A stretch of 40,293 nucleotides of DNA, taken from assembly GCA_016867395.1 (NCBI GenBank), contig VGJS01000041.1, positions 1 through 40,293 of the forward strand. The letters run 5' to 3'. The stretch is from Candidatus Handelsmanbacteria bacterium. Lineage in GTDB: Bacteria > Latescibacterota > UBA2968 > UBA8231. Shown here piece after piece: positions 17,064 to 25,969 of the stretch; position 1 is the first letter of the stretch, and the number at the start of each line of letters is the position of its first letter. Below the pieces are notes generated by a model. That model ran no database searches. It was not told where the DNA came from and saw nothing but the letters and a program-made list of their open reading frames with translations. The translations under genes were made by a program, and so were the position numbers.

Positions 17064-18439
17064 TGTACCTCGAAAAACATCGGATATGACCCTGCTTCGG
17101 CCTCGCGCTGAACCAGCAGGGCCAGTTCCATCAGGTGGTAGTCCCCCCACATCGAGGATTCGCCGCAGGGGATCTTGCGGCCCCTGGGCAGGTGATCCCA
17201 GCCATTGGGCCGGTGGTACACCGAGTGCAGCAGCAGCCCCTGGTGTTTGGGGTCGGCGGACAGGTACGGTTCGGCCAGCAGGGCCCGGGCGATGGTCAAG
17301 CCCGCAGCCCGGTAGCGCTTGCCCTGGGCCTTTTTCCCGGCGGCGCCTAAGTAGTTGCCCAGCCGCAGGAAGCCCTGGCCGCAGATGGCCGCCGCCGAAC
17401 TGTCCAAAGACTCGACATCGTTGTAAGGATCGGAGGGCCGGTGGGCGATGCGGCCAAAATCCGCCACCCCGGGGGCACCGGTGTCCCAGAAGGGGACGCC
17501 GTCGGCGAAGCTGTTTTCGAGGTGGAACTCGGCGGTGGCCAGGGCCGCCCGCTCCAGGGCCCGCACCAGTGCGGCCTTGCCCCCGAATGGGGCCAGCGCC
17601 CCGGCCTTAAGGGTGCTGAGGTACTCCAATTGTTCGGCGCAGCCCAAAAGCACCCAGGCCAGTCCCCGGGTCCAGGTGGAGAAGGGCGAGTACCCCTGCT
17701 GGGTGCTGGGGCAGCGGTACTGGCCGTCTTTCACATTGAAGATGGACTCGTGTACTACCCGGCCACGCACATCGTACGCATCGCGGCCCTCGCCATAGTA
17801 CACGTTGAAGCGCACCGTGCTCAGGGCGTGTTCGGCCAGGCGGCCCAGCAGGCTGATGGGCCGGTCGCCCTCGCCCATCAGCACATGGCCCAGTTGGTGG
17901 GCCAGGCCCAGGCTGCGCAGCGAGCGCATGGTGTCGGAAAAGAGGGAGTGGGGGCCGTTGAAGGAATGGATGAAGCCGGTCCCGTGGGCCGTGGGAGTCC
18001 AACGGGCCGCCTGCACTGCCCCGGAGACCTTGAGGGCCAGCTCGTAGAACTCCAGCTCGCGCTGGTCGAAGGGGATCAGGCCCTCCAGCATCAGCCGGCG
18101 CAGGTTGCCGTAGGTGGAAAGGTTGTTAAAGCCGTGGTCGTGGACCCCCACGTGGGACAGGTGCGGGGCCATGCGCTCCACCGTGCGCCGGCGGCCCAAC
18201 TTCAGAAAAGCCTGGTCCCCGGTCAGCTCGAAATACAGGATGGCGCAGCCGTACTGAAAGCCCTGGGTCCACTCGGTCCAGCCCTGGGCGGTATAGCGGC
18301 CGGCGCGGGTGAAAACCGGCGTGCCCCTGGCCGGGTCCCAGCCCCGGTCGAGGTTGAGGATCTTAAGGCCGGCCAGTCGCAGAAACCGGTCGAGGGCAGG
18401 GCGCAGTTTGGCCGCACTTAGGCGGGAATCGATTTTCAC
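17060..18439 (-). CDS. GH88/GH105-like glycoside hydrolase (alpha/alpha-barrel)
   Basis: The 459-residue protein resembles unsaturated glucuronyl/rhamnogalacturonyl hydrolases, which hydrate 4,5-unsaturated uronic acid ends. The probable catalytic aspartates are Asp101 in HDHGFNN and Asp169 in SLFSDTMRSL. Other family signatures are STWTRGLAWVLLG, PFWDTGAPGVADFGR, DSSAAAICGQGFLRL and ESSMWGDYHLMELALL. No signal peptide is visible, so it acts in the cytoplasm. GTG 18439 (VKIDSRL) is preferred over TTG 18478 because the promoter predicts transcription starting near 18480. As first gene of a biosynthetic operon it may trim or proofread an intermediate, or process an imported glycan; this is unresolved. 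Confidence 0.88.
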   Translation of the reverse strand: MKIDSRLSAAKLRPALDRFLRLAGLKILNLDRGWDPARGTPVFTRAGRYTAQGWTEWTQGFQYGCAILYFELTGDQAFLKLGRRRTVERMAPHLSHVGVHDHGFNNLSTYGNLRRLMLEGLIPFDQRELEFYELALKVSGAVQAARWTPTAHGTGFIHSFNGPHSLFSDTMRSLRSLGLAHQLGHVLMGEGDRPISLLGRLAEHALSTVRFNVYYGEGRDAYDVRGRVVHESIFNVKDGQYRCPSTQQGYSPFSTWTRGLAWVLLGCAEQLEYLSTLKAGALAPFGGKAALVRALERAALATAEFHLENSFADGVPFWDTGAPGVADFGRIAHRPSDPYNDVESLDSSAAAICGQGFLRLGNYLGAAGKKAQGKRYRAAGLTIARALLAEPYLSADPKHQGLLLHSVYHRPNGWDHLPRGRKIPCGESSMWGDYHLMELALLVQREAEAGSYPMFFEVQ

Positions 18440-18486
18440 CGACGACTTTCCCGTTCTGGGACGCGCAGCAGGGCGCAAACCCAGTT

Positions 18487-18515
18487 AAAATACCCCCCTC
18501 TGCCGGACAGGTCAA
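18487..18515 (-). promoter_or_regulatory. Promoter of the ten-gene minus-strand glycan operon
   Basis: On the minus strand TTGACC (18510-18515), a 17-bp spacer and TATTTT (18487-18492) give a good sigma70-type promoter in the 98-bp gap between divergent operons. Transcription would start near 18480, about 40 bases before GTG 18439. The spacer contains a six-G run next to the -10 box. I found no equally good plus-strand promoter in the same gap; TAAAAT at 18486-18491 is a weak -10 candidate that would share the same DNA. Confidence 0.6.
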
Positions 18516-18537
18516 CAACACTTAATTTAGATGGACT

Positions 18538-20997
18538 ATGGGACGCGACCGCCGCTACACCCTGCTCCTGGCCGGGCTGCTCTTGCTGGGGGCCGGCCTG
18601 CGTTTGACCGGGTTGACGCGGGGCAGCGCGGACCTGTCGGCCCCTGCCCAACCGGCCGGCCCCGCCGCTTTCTACCGCTTCCACCCCGACGAGGAGATGG
18701 TGATCCGGGCGGCGCTGAGCCCGGACTTCGACCTGCTCCGCCCTCCCCTCACCGTCTACGGCGTCCTGCCCATCTACGCCCTGCGCGGCGCCCTGGCCCT
18801 GACCGGGCTGGGCAGTGGGGGCGCCGCCGCCCTCGACGACCCGGACTCGGCCCGGCGCCTCTACTACCTGGCCCGCGCCCTGGCCGTGTTGTGCTCCTGC
18901 GGGGTGCTGCTGCTGGTCTGGTATCTGGGCTGCCGCTACTTCGACCCCCCTACTGCGGCTCTGGCCCTGGCCCTCGTTGCCTTGGCCCCCGGCGCCGTGC
19001 AGCAGGCCCACTTTTATATCGTGGACGGCTTCTTCGTCCTGTGCAGTGTGGCGGCCATCGCCGCCGCGCTGCGGGCCCTCGAAGCGGGGAACCGGCGCCT
19101 GTACTTGCTGGCCGGCGCCCTGATCGGGGCCACGGCCGCGGTGCGGCTCAACGGCCTGCTGCTGGGTGGGGTGCTGCTGGCCGGCCACCTGGCACGGGCA
19201 GAGGGGCGCACCTGGCCGGCGCTGCGCCGCCGCCTGCTCCAGCCCCAACTGTGGCTGGCCGGGGGGGCGGCCCTGTTGGTCCTGCTGACCCTCGAACCCT
19301 TTCTGCTCCTTCGCCCGGAGTTGTTGTGGCGGGCCAACGAAAGCGGCGACTTCGGCCTGGCCGTCAAGGTGACCCGGGGCGCGGTCTTGCAGCCCTGGAC
19401 CCTGATCGACCAGCAAACCATCCCCTATCTCGACCACTGGCGCCTCTGGTCCCTGGCCGTCGGCTGGCCCCTGGCCCTGGTCTTTCTCGCCGCCCCGGTC
19501 GATCTCCTGTGGCGCACCCGACAGGGACCGGCGGCGCTGATGGTGTTGTGGTGCGGCCTCTACTTCCTCCTTGTCGGCCAGTTGCAAGCCAGGGCAGTGC
19601 GCTACCTGATCCCCATGCTGCCCTTCCTGGCCCTCTTTGCCGGCGCCCTGCTGCGGGCCGGCTGGCAGGCGACCCGGCCCTGGGTACGCCGGGGGAGCCA
19701 ACTGGCCGCGGCCCTGCTAATGGGCCACCTGGCCTTTGGGGGCGTGGCCTTTGCCCGCATCTACACCGAGGAGGACAGCCGGCTCCGGGCCGGCCGCTGG
19801 ATCAGCGCCCACATCCCCAAGGGCAGCCCGATCGGCGTGGAGACCGGCGGCTTCTCCATGCAGGGCCTGGTCAGCGACCGGGACTACCAGCACGTGATCC
19901 TCGAAACGACCCGGATCTTCTACACCTATCCCTACTTCTCCTGCCGGGCCCAGCTGGAGTTTCTGGAGCACCGGCTCCAGGGCATGGAGTACCTGGTCCT
20001 GACCGATGTCAACCGCTACGTGCAGTTCACCGCGGCCCCGGAACTTTTCCCGGCGGTAGCCGGCCTGTACCGCCGGCTCCTGGAGGGGGAAATGGGTTTT
20101 GAGCTGGTCCAGCGCTTTAAGACCTACCCCTCCCTGCTGGGAATCTCCTTTGTCGATGACGGCGCCGAACCCTCCTTCCTCGGCTACGATCACCCGGCAG
20201 TGTGGATCTTCAGGACCAAAGGCCGGGCTGCCGTCACCCAAGCCTTTGCCCGCTGGGAGGACCAACTCGACCAGGATACCGCCTGCCCCGATCCCCTGCT
20301 GGCCCAGGTGGCCGCCCCCCTGCGCACCGGGGAATGGGCCCGGGCCGAGGCGGCTGTCCACTCCCTGCTGGAAGCCTTTCCCGACCTGGCCCTGGGCTAC
20401 TGGCTGGCCGCCCAGATCGACCAGCAGCAGGGCCAGGCCGACTCTGCTGCGGCCAACCTGGCCCGCTACCGGCCAGAAAACGGGCGCGCCGCCCATGTCC
20501 TCCACACTGGCACCGTCCACTACCTGCCGGCCCACACCGCCCTCTCCCTCGCCTGTCTGGGGCTGGACGACCTGGCCCTGCAGGTCCTGCGCAACGGGGG
20601 CAAAGATCCCTCGCGCCTCTCGCCCCAGGCCCCCGTGGAGATGGCCCAGTCCTACCTGGACGTGGCCCGCCGCTTCTTTGAGGCCGGCGACCTGGTCCGC
20701 ATGGAAGAGGCCGTCCAGCTCTCCACCCGGATCTACGGCATCCGGGAGGCGTACAATATCCTGGCCACCCGGGCCCAGCAGCGGGGGCAGATGGCCCAGG
20801 CTCTAAAGTGGTGGGAGCAGTCCCTGCTGGTCGATCCCGACCAGGCCGAGATCCACCAGCACCTCGGCCTGGCCGCCCTGCTCGAACGGGGCCAGCGCGA
20901 CAAGGCCCGCTACCACCTGGGCCGGGCCATCGCCCTGGACCCTTCCCGGCAAGCAGGGATCGCCGCGGCCCTGCGCGCCGCCCAGGAGGGGCCGTAG
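18538..20997 (+). CDS. GT39-like (GT-C) membrane glycosyltransferase with C-terminal TPR domain (1)
   Basis: The 819-residue protein has an N-terminal membrane anchor, a first external loop bearing the acidic motif FHPDEE (48-53) expected for GT-C enzymes, then about ten membrane helices to about residue 430. Another conserved stretch is QQAHFYIVDGFFVL. A soluble part follows: a GT-C-type periplasmic domain (about 430-560) and TPR-like helices (about 590-819, for example WWEQSLLVDPDQAEIHQHLG). GT39 enzymes move a sugar from a polyprenyl-phosphate donor to protein or lipid. ATG 18538 has no clear ribosome site; a nearby ATG at 18531 is in another frame. It is tandem to a paralogue. Confidence 0.9.
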   Translation: MGRDRRYTLLLAGLLLLGAGLRLTGLTRGSADLSAPAQPAGPAAFYRFHPDEEMVIRAALSPDFDLLRPPLTVYGVLPIYALRGALALTGLGSGGAAALDDPDSARRLYYLARALAVLCSCGVLLLVWYLGCRYFDPPTAALALALVALAPGAVQQAHFYIVDGFFVLCSVAAIAAALRALEAGNRRLYLLAGALIGATAAVRLNGLLLGGVLLAGHLARAEGRTWPALRRRLLQPQLWLAGGAALLVLLTLEPFLLLRPELLWRANESGDFGLAVKVTRGAVLQPWTLIDQQTIPYLDHWRLWSLAVGWPLALVFLAAPVDLLWRTRQGPAALMVLWCGLYFLLVGQLQARAVRYLIPMLPFLALFAGALLRAGWQATRPWVRRGSQLAAALLMGHLAFGGVAFARIYTEEDSRLRAGRWISAHIPKGSPIGVETGGFSMQGLVSDRDYQHVILETTRIFYTYPYFSCRAQLEFLEHRLQGMEYLVLTDVNRYVQFTAAPELFPAVAGLYRRLLEGEMGFELVQRFKTYPSLLGISFVDDGAEPSFLGYDHPAVWIFRTKGRAAVTQAFARWEDQLDQDTACPDPLLAQVAAPLRTGEWARAEAAVHSLLEAFPDLALGYWLAAQIDQQQGQADSAAANLARYRPENGRAAHVLHTGTVHYLPAHTALSLACLGLDDLALQVLRNGGKDPSRLSPQAPVEMAQSYLDVARRFFEAGDLVRMEEAVQLSTRIYGIREAYNILATRAQQRGQMAQALKWWEQSLLVDPDQAEIHQHLGLAALLERGQRDKARYHLGRAIALDPSRQAGIAAALRAAQEGP

Positions 20998-21000
20998 CCG

Positions 21001-23457
21001 ATGCACCGGCTTCCCCCCCTGGCCTGGCTGGCCCTCCTCTTCCTGCTCCTGGGCGCGGGGCTGCGTCTGACCGGGTTGATGCGCGACCTGAGCGACTTTG
21101 TCCCGCCCGCCCAGCGGGAGGCCGGCCTGGCGCAGGGGTTCTACTCCTTCCACCCCGATGAAGAGACCCTGATCCGGGCGGGACTGAGGCTGGGCGGTCC
21201 GCTCTCCCCGCCCCTGACGGCGTACGGCACCGCGCCCATGTACCTGGTGCGGGGCGCGCTGGAACTGGCCTCCCTGGGCCGCCCTCCCTTGAACCCGGAT
21301 GACCCCCAGGACCGGCCCCTCCTCTTTCGCAGCGCCCGCCTGCTCTCGGTCGCCCTCTCCCTGGGGACCCTGGGCCTGCTCCTCGCCCTGGGCTGGCGCT
21401 ACTGGGACCCGGCGGTGGCCTGCCTGGCCCTCCTCCTGGCCGCGGTGGCGCCCATCGCCGTGCAGCAGGCCCACTTCTACACCATCGACGGGCTCTTCAC
21501 CTGCCTGAGCCTGATGGTCTTCTACCTGGGGCTGCGGGCCGCACCCCGGGAGAAAGGATGGTCCTACCTGGCAGCCGGGGCCCTGGTGGGGGTCTGCGGG
21601 GCCGTGCGTTTCAACGGCCTGCTCCTGGGCGGGGTCTTGCTGGCCCTGCACCTGCAAGCCGCCCCGCCCCTGGAGGGCGAGTCGCGCTGGCAGTGGCTGC
21701 GCCGCCGGCTCCTGCACCCCCGCCTGTGGCTGGCCGCCCTGGCCGCCGCTGGCACCCTGCTGCTTTTGGAGCCCTACCTGCTTTTCAAACCCGAACTACT
21801 CTCCCTGGCCAGCAACACCGACGATTTCGCCTACTCCCTCCAGGTGGCCCGCGGCGAGCTGCGCAGCCCCTGGTCCCTGGCCGACCAGCACACCCTGCCC
21901 TACCTGCACTACTGGACCCATCTGTGGCCCCTGGGAGTGGGCTGGCCCCTGACCCTGATTTTCCTGCTGGCCGTGGGCCACGCCCTGTGGCGCCGGCGCC
22001 TGCCCGGCCTGTTGGCCCTGGGCTGGGTGGTGGTGGGTTTTGCCCTGGTGGGCGGCCTGCACACCAAACACGTGCGCTACCTGCTGCCGCTTTTTCCCTT
22101 CTTCTGCTTGCTGGGCGCTGACCTGCTGGTCTGGCTGTGGCGGCGGTGGTCCCGGCCGGGGCTGGCCCTGGGGGCGCTGGTGGCGGGTTATACGGCCTTT
22201 TACGGCCTGGCCTTCGCGCGGATCTACGCGGTGGAGGACAGCCGCATCCAGGCGGCCCGCTGGCTGGAGGCGCAGGTCCCGGAGGGCAGCGCCATCGGGG
22301 TGGAGTCGGGGGGGTTCTCGATGCGCGGTTTTGTCGCCGGCCCGCGCCACCGCCCGCAGCTGCTCAACGAGGGCACCATCTTCGGCACCCACGGGTACCT
22401 CGGCTGCACCGCCACCAGGCGCTACCTGGTGGAGCGCCTGCGCCACGCCGACTACGTGGCCATCACCGACGTCAACCGCTACCGCCAGTATTTGGGCGCC
22501 CCGGACCTCTACCCGGTCATGGCCGAGTTCTACCGCCGGCTGGTGGCCGGCGAGTTGGGCTTTGAGCCGGTGCAGCGCTTCAAGGTCTACCCCTCGCTGC
22601 TGGGAATCGAATTCCGCGACGACGGAGCAGAGCCGTCCTTCCTGGGCTACGACCATCCGGCGGTTTTTGTCCTGAAAAGAAAACCGGACTTCGCCGCGGC
22701 CCTGGAAGGCTGGCAGCAGCAGGATGATCCCGGCTGCGCCGACCGGCTGGTGCGCCAGGCGGCCGACGCGCTGCTGGCGGGCGACCAGCAGGACGCGCTT
22801 GAGCAGCTGGGCGCCCTGCGCCGGTCCCACCCGGAACTGCGCTACCCCGCCCTCGTCGAGGCCGTCATCCACCACCGGCAGGGAGAGGGGGCGCTGGAGA
22901 AGGAGGCGCTGCGGCGTTATGGGTGGGGATACAGCGACCTGGGCCACGCGGCCCAGTTCCTGCCCTGGGCCGCGGCAGTGAGCCTGCAGGACGCCGGCCT
23001 GGACGAGCTGGCCCTCATGGCCCTGGCAGACGGGACGACCAAACGGGGTCTGCTGAAACCGGCCTTCCTGTCCACCATGGCCGACTCCTACATCGACCTG
23101 GCCCAGAGCTTCTACCTGCGGGGCGACCAGGAGTACGCCCGCCAGATCTACCACCTGTCCACCCAGGTCCATCCCCGGCCCCTGGCCTGCAACGCCCTGG
23201 GGGTCCTGGCCTACAACAGCCGCAACTACGCCAAGGCCCGCACCTGGTGGGAGCAGTCCCTCCAACTCGATTCCACCCAGGCCGAGGTCCACAAGCACCT
23301 GTTCCGCGTCACCTATTTATCCCAGGATTATCCCAGGGCCGTGTATCACCTCGAAAGCGCCCTGCGCCTCGATCCCTCCCTCACCCCCCAGCAGCGGGCC
23401 GAGGACGAGGGCACCCTGGCGCAGTTGCGGCGGCAGTTGGCAGGGCCTTCCCCCTAG
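21001..23457 (+). CDS. GT39-like (GT-C) membrane glycosyltransferase with C-terminal TPR domain (2)
   Basis: The 818-residue paralogue of the preceding gene begins 3 bp after its stop and aligns along its whole length. Shared blocks are GAGLRLTGL near the start, FHPDEE (50-55), QQAHFYTIDGLF, the lumenal VRYLLPLFPF segment, and the strand VQRFKVYPSLLGIEF followed by DDGAEPSFLGYDHPAV. The C-terminal TPR region includes ARTWWEQSLQLDSTQAEVHKHL. Tandem duplication with clear divergence suggests that the two copies act on different donors or acceptors, or form a heterodimer as eukaryotic PMTs do. The GT2 protein of the divergent operon would supply the lipid-linked sugar donor. Confidence 0.9.
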   Translation: MHRLPPLAWLALLFLLLGAGLRLTGLMRDLSDFVPPAQREAGLAQGFYSFHPDEETLIRAGLRLGGPLSPPLTAYGTAPMYLVRGALELASLGRPPLNPDDPQDRPLLFRSARLLSVALSLGTLGLLLALGWRYWDPAVACLALLLAAVAPIAVQQAHFYTIDGLFTCLSLMVFYLGLRAAPREKGWSYLAAGALVGVCGAVRFNGLLLGGVLLALHLQAAPPLEGESRWQWLRRRLLHPRLWLAALAAAGTLLLLEPYLLFKPELLSLASNTDDFAYSLQVARGELRSPWSLADQHTLPYLHYWTHLWPLGVGWPLTLIFLLAVGHALWRRRLPGLLALGWVVVGFALVGGLHTKHVRYLLPLFPFFCLLGADLLVWLWRRWSRPGLALGALVAGYTAFYGLAFARIYAVEDSRIQAARWLEAQVPEGSAIGVESGGFSMRGFVAGPRHRPQLLNEGTIFGTHGYLGCTATRRYLVERLRHADYVAITDVNRYRQYLGAPDLYPVMAEFYRRLVAGELGFEPVQRFKVYPSLLGIEFRDDGAEPSFLGYDHPAVFVLKRKPDFAAALEGWQQQDDPGCADRLVRQAADALLAGDQQDALEQLGALRRSHPELRYPALVEAVIHHRQGEGALEKEALRRYGWGYSDLGHAAQFLPWAAAVSLQDAGLDELALMALADGTTKRGLLKPAFLSTMADSYIDLAQSFYLRGDQEYARQIYHLSTQVHPRPLACNALGVLAYNSRNYAKARTWWEQSLQLDSTQAEVHKHLFRVTYLSQDYPRAVYHLESALRLDPSLTPQQRAEDEGTLAQLRRQLAGPSP

Positions 23458-23533
23458 CCGCCTACTTGACAGGGCCACCCGATGGCCGCAGTCTTGTCTG
23501 CGCCCTGTCGCCCCCCAACCGAAAGGACCGCCG

Positions 23534-24382
23534 ATGGCCATTCCCAAACGCCTGCTGGGCAAAACCGGGGCCCAAGTCACTGCCCTGGGCCTGGGCGGGG
23601 TCTGCTGGAACCTGCTCGGAGAGGACCGCGCCGCCGTCGAGGTGCTACACCGCGCCATCGACCGGGGCATCACCTACCTCGACACCGCCAGTTCCTACAA
23701 GGAGAGCGAGCGGCGGCTGGGCCTGGCCCTCAAGGAACGGGACCGCGGCAAGCTCTTCATCGCCACCAAGTGCCTCAAGCGCTCGGGCGACGAACTCAAG
23801 GGCGAGATCGAGGAGAGCTTCGCCCGCCTGCAACTGGAGACCATCGACCTGATGCAGGTCCACGCCATCGACCAGGAGCGCACCCTCAGCGAGGTGCTCA
23901 AGCCTGACGGAGCCCTGAGGGTAATCGAGGAATACCGGCGGGCCGGCAAAATCCGCTTCGTGGGCTTGACCGGCCACACCCACCCCGAGATCTTCGCAAA
24001 GATGATCCAGGAGTACGATTTCGACACCCTGCTCAATCCCCTGGGCCCGATCAACCGGGTGTGGAACGACTTCGCCGCCCCCACCCTCGCCGCGGCCCGC
24101 GCCAGGGGCATGGGTATCATCGCCATGAAGGTCATGGCCGCCGGCAAAGCCCCCGCCGAGGACCGCAGCCTGTACCTGCGTTACGCCCTCACCCCGCCGG
24201 TGGACGTGGCCATCATCGGCATGGACAGTGTGGACCAGGTGGAGGAGAACGTGCGGGTGGCCGAGAACTTCGCCCCCCTCACGCATTTGGAGGAGAAGCA
24301 GGTGCTGGAGCGGGTCCTGGCCTTTATCCCCACAGCCAAGAAGGACCTGTGGTGGCTGCCCGAGCAGCGCCTGGCCTCCTGA
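23534..24382 (+). CDS. Aldo/keto reductase
   Basis: The 282-residue TIM-barrel oxidoreductase shows the family catalytic tetrad: Asp50 and Tyr55 (YLDTASSYKESERRLG), Lys79 (FIATKC) and His110 (DLMQVHAID). NADPH-binding residues would lie toward the C-terminus (VAIIGMDSVDQVEENVRVAE). Members reduce aldehydes or ketones, including sugars and sugar-like intermediates. It lies 76 bp after the second GT-C gene, with GAAAGG (23520-23525) as ribosome site. In the context it could reduce a keto-sugar made by the epimerase/dehydratase or transketolase steps, but no substrate can be assigned. Confidence 0.93.
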   Translation: MAIPKRLLGKTGAQVTALGLGGVCWNLLGEDRAAVEVLHRAIDRGITYLDTASSYKESERRLGLALKERDRGKLFIATKCLKRSGDELKGEIEESFARLQLETIDLMQVHAIDQERTLSEVLKPDGALRVIEEYRRAGKIRFVGLTGHTHPEIFAKMIQEYDFDTLLNPLGPINRVWNDFAAPTLAAARARGMGIIAMKVMAAGKAPAEDRSLYLRYALTPPVDVAIIGMDSVDQVEENVRVAENFAPLTHLEEKQVLERVLAFIPTAKKDLWWLPEQRLAS

Positions 24383-24416
24383 CCCCAAACCTCAGCCAAA
24401 GGAGTTCGGCCCCGCC

Positions 24417-25067
24417 GTGAGCGAAGTTTCCTTTCCCGACCTGGAGACCTACCGCCGCGAGGTCTTTATCCAGGAGGACCCCCTTCTCAAAAGCGTGATG
24501 CCCGAGGCCGTGGCCCTGGGCCTGCCCCCCGTCTCGGTGAACCCGGATGCGGGCATGACCCTCCATCTCTTGGCCCGCATGATCGGGGCCCGCAAGATCC
24601 TCGAATTCGGGGCCCTGGCCGGGTACTCGGCCATCTGGCTGGCCCGGGCCCTGCCCCGCGAGGGCCGGCTGATCTCCCTGGAACTGGACCCCAAACACGC
24701 CCGCATCGCCCGCGCCAACCTGGCCCGGGCCCGACTGGCCGACCGCGCCGAGGTGCGGGCAGGCTCGGCCCTGCAAATGATGGCCGAGGTCTCCGCCGAG
24801 GCCCCCTTCGACATGGTCTTCATCGACGCCGACAAGGAGAGCTACCCCCGGTACCTCGACTTCGCACTGGACCACGTGCGCTTGGGCGGGTTGATCGTGG
24901 CCGACAACGCCGACGGCCACGGGCACGTCCACGAGAACCTGGAGCCGGGCGACGGCCGGCGCGGCATCCAGACCTACAACCGCCGCGTGGCCAGCGACCG
25001 CCGGCTGGTATCCCATGCCCTACCCATCGGCGGCTGGCTGGCCGTCTCGGTCAAGGTAGAGGAATAG
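24417..25067 (+). CDS. Caffeoyl-CoA O-methyltransferase-like O-methyltransferase
   Basis: The 216-residue class I methyltransferase matches the metal-dependent catechol/caffeoyl-CoA O-methyltransferase family. Motifs are ILEFGALAGYSAIWLARALP (SAM motif I), LISLELDPKHARIARANL, FDMVFIDADKESYPRYL (metal-binding Asp) and LGGLIVADNADGHG. GTG 24417 is taken as start; AAAGGAG lies 13 bp upstream, a longer than ideal spacing. It is the third methyltransferase of the two divergent operons. Possible acceptors are a vicinal diol on a sugar or an aromatic group; the sequence does not decide. Confidence 0.9.
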   Translation: MSEVSFPDLETYRREVFIQEDPLLKSVMPEAVALGLPPVSVNPDAGMTLHLLARMIGARKILEFGALAGYSAIWLARALPREGRLISLELDPKHARIARANLARARLADRAEVRAGSALQMMAEVSAEAPFDMVFIDADKESYPRYLDFALDHVRLGGLIVADNADGHGHVHENLEPGDGRRGIQTYNRRVASDRRLVSHALPIGGWLAVSVKVEE

Positions 25068-25072
25068 CCTCA

Positions 25073-25969
25073 GTGAACAGACCCCCAGAAGAGTTCATCA
25101 GGGTACCGCATCCGCAACTGCATTCCTTCGTCTCCGCCGCTGCCCAGCAAGTGGACCTGCCGGCGGCCGGCTCCGAGCTTTTAGCCGAACTGCTGGTGGC
25201 CAACGACCGGCGCGGGGTCTTCAGCCACGGCACCCAGCAAATCGCCACCTACGCCCTCCTGATGCGCGACGGCAAGCTCAACCCCAAGCTGCTACTGCAA
25301 GTGGTCAACGAGACCCCCTGTAGCGTGCTGGTGGACGGCGACGGCGGGCTGGGCTACTTCCCGGCCCACGAGGGCATCCTGCGGGCCATCGAGAAGGCCA
25401 ATGGCATGGCTGTGATGATGAGCCGCAACCACGGCCATTTCGGCACCGCCGGCATCTACAGCCGCATGGCCATCGGCCACGACCTAATCGCCTACGTTAC
25501 CTCCGGCCACCAGCTCGACCTCAGGCCGGGCGAACCCATCGATGCGGCCGGCGGCGGCTCCCCCATGTCCTTCCTGGCCCACACCGACACGGAGGACCCG
25601 CTGGTCCTCGACTTAGGGGCCCTGCACGACCTGTACTCGCACGAGAAACGCGCCCAGATCGCCCCCATCGCCCCCGGCCTGGTGCTGCGCTGCATCGGCA
25701 TGGGCGAGATCTGCCAGTACTGGGGCGGCCTACTCTCCGGGCTGACCATCACCCCTGACCCGCCCCGCTGGACCTGGCCGGGGGCCAACCAGGGGGCCCT
25801 GGTGATCCTCCTTCGCCTGGACCTCTTCACCGAGCCAGCCGAGTTCAAGCGGCAGATGGACCTCTACGCGCAGCAGATACGCCAGGAGGGCGTGACAGTG
25901 GGGAAATGGCACCAGGAGCAGTTGAAGACCCTCGCCGGCGAACTGGGGTTGCCGGCGCCCTGGAAGTGA
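25073..25969 (+). CDS. Malate/L-lactate dehydrogenase family (Ldh_2) oxidoreductase
   Basis: The 298-residue protein belongs to the Ldh_2 family of NAD(P)H-dependent 2-ketoacid reductases. The catalytic histidine lies in RRGVFSHGTQQ, followed by LLMRDGKLNP, the substrate/cofactor stretch VLVDGDGGLGYFPAHEGILR and MSRNHGHFGTAG. It is shorter than the usual 330-360 residues, and its middle (about 140-200) has lost parts of the normal TNP..P...G cofactor region, so it is a divergent member. GTG 25073 follows GAGGAA with 8 bp spacing. It overlaps the next gene by 4 bp. Relatives act on malate, ureidoglycolate, sulfolactate or 2,3-diketogulonate. Confidence 0.85.
   Translation: MNRPPEEFIRVPHPQLHSFVSAAAQQVDLPAAGSELLAELLVANDRRGVFSHGTQQIATYALLMRDGKLNPKLLLQVVNETPCSVLVDGDGGLGYFPAHEGILRAIEKANGMAVMMSRNHGHFGTAGIYSRMAIGHDLIAYVTSGHQLDLRPGEPIDAAGGGSPMSFLAHTDTEDPLVLDLGALHDLYSHEKRAQIAPIAPGLVLRCIGMGEICQYWGGLLSGLTITPDPPRWTWPGANQGALVILLRLDLFTEPAEFKRQMDLYAQQIRQEGVTVGKWHQEQLKTLAGELGLPAPWK

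Noticed and set aside
18440-18478. TTG start at 18478 for the GH88-like gene
   Set aside because: The predicted transcript begins near 18480, leaving no leader; the extra residues are Arg/Pro-rich and unlike the family, so GTG 18439 is preferred.
18436-19701. Long minus-strand open frame opposite the first GT-C gene
   Set aside because: Composition is Gln/Gly/Pro-rich with no motifs, and the opposite strand encodes a convincing 819-residue membrane protein.
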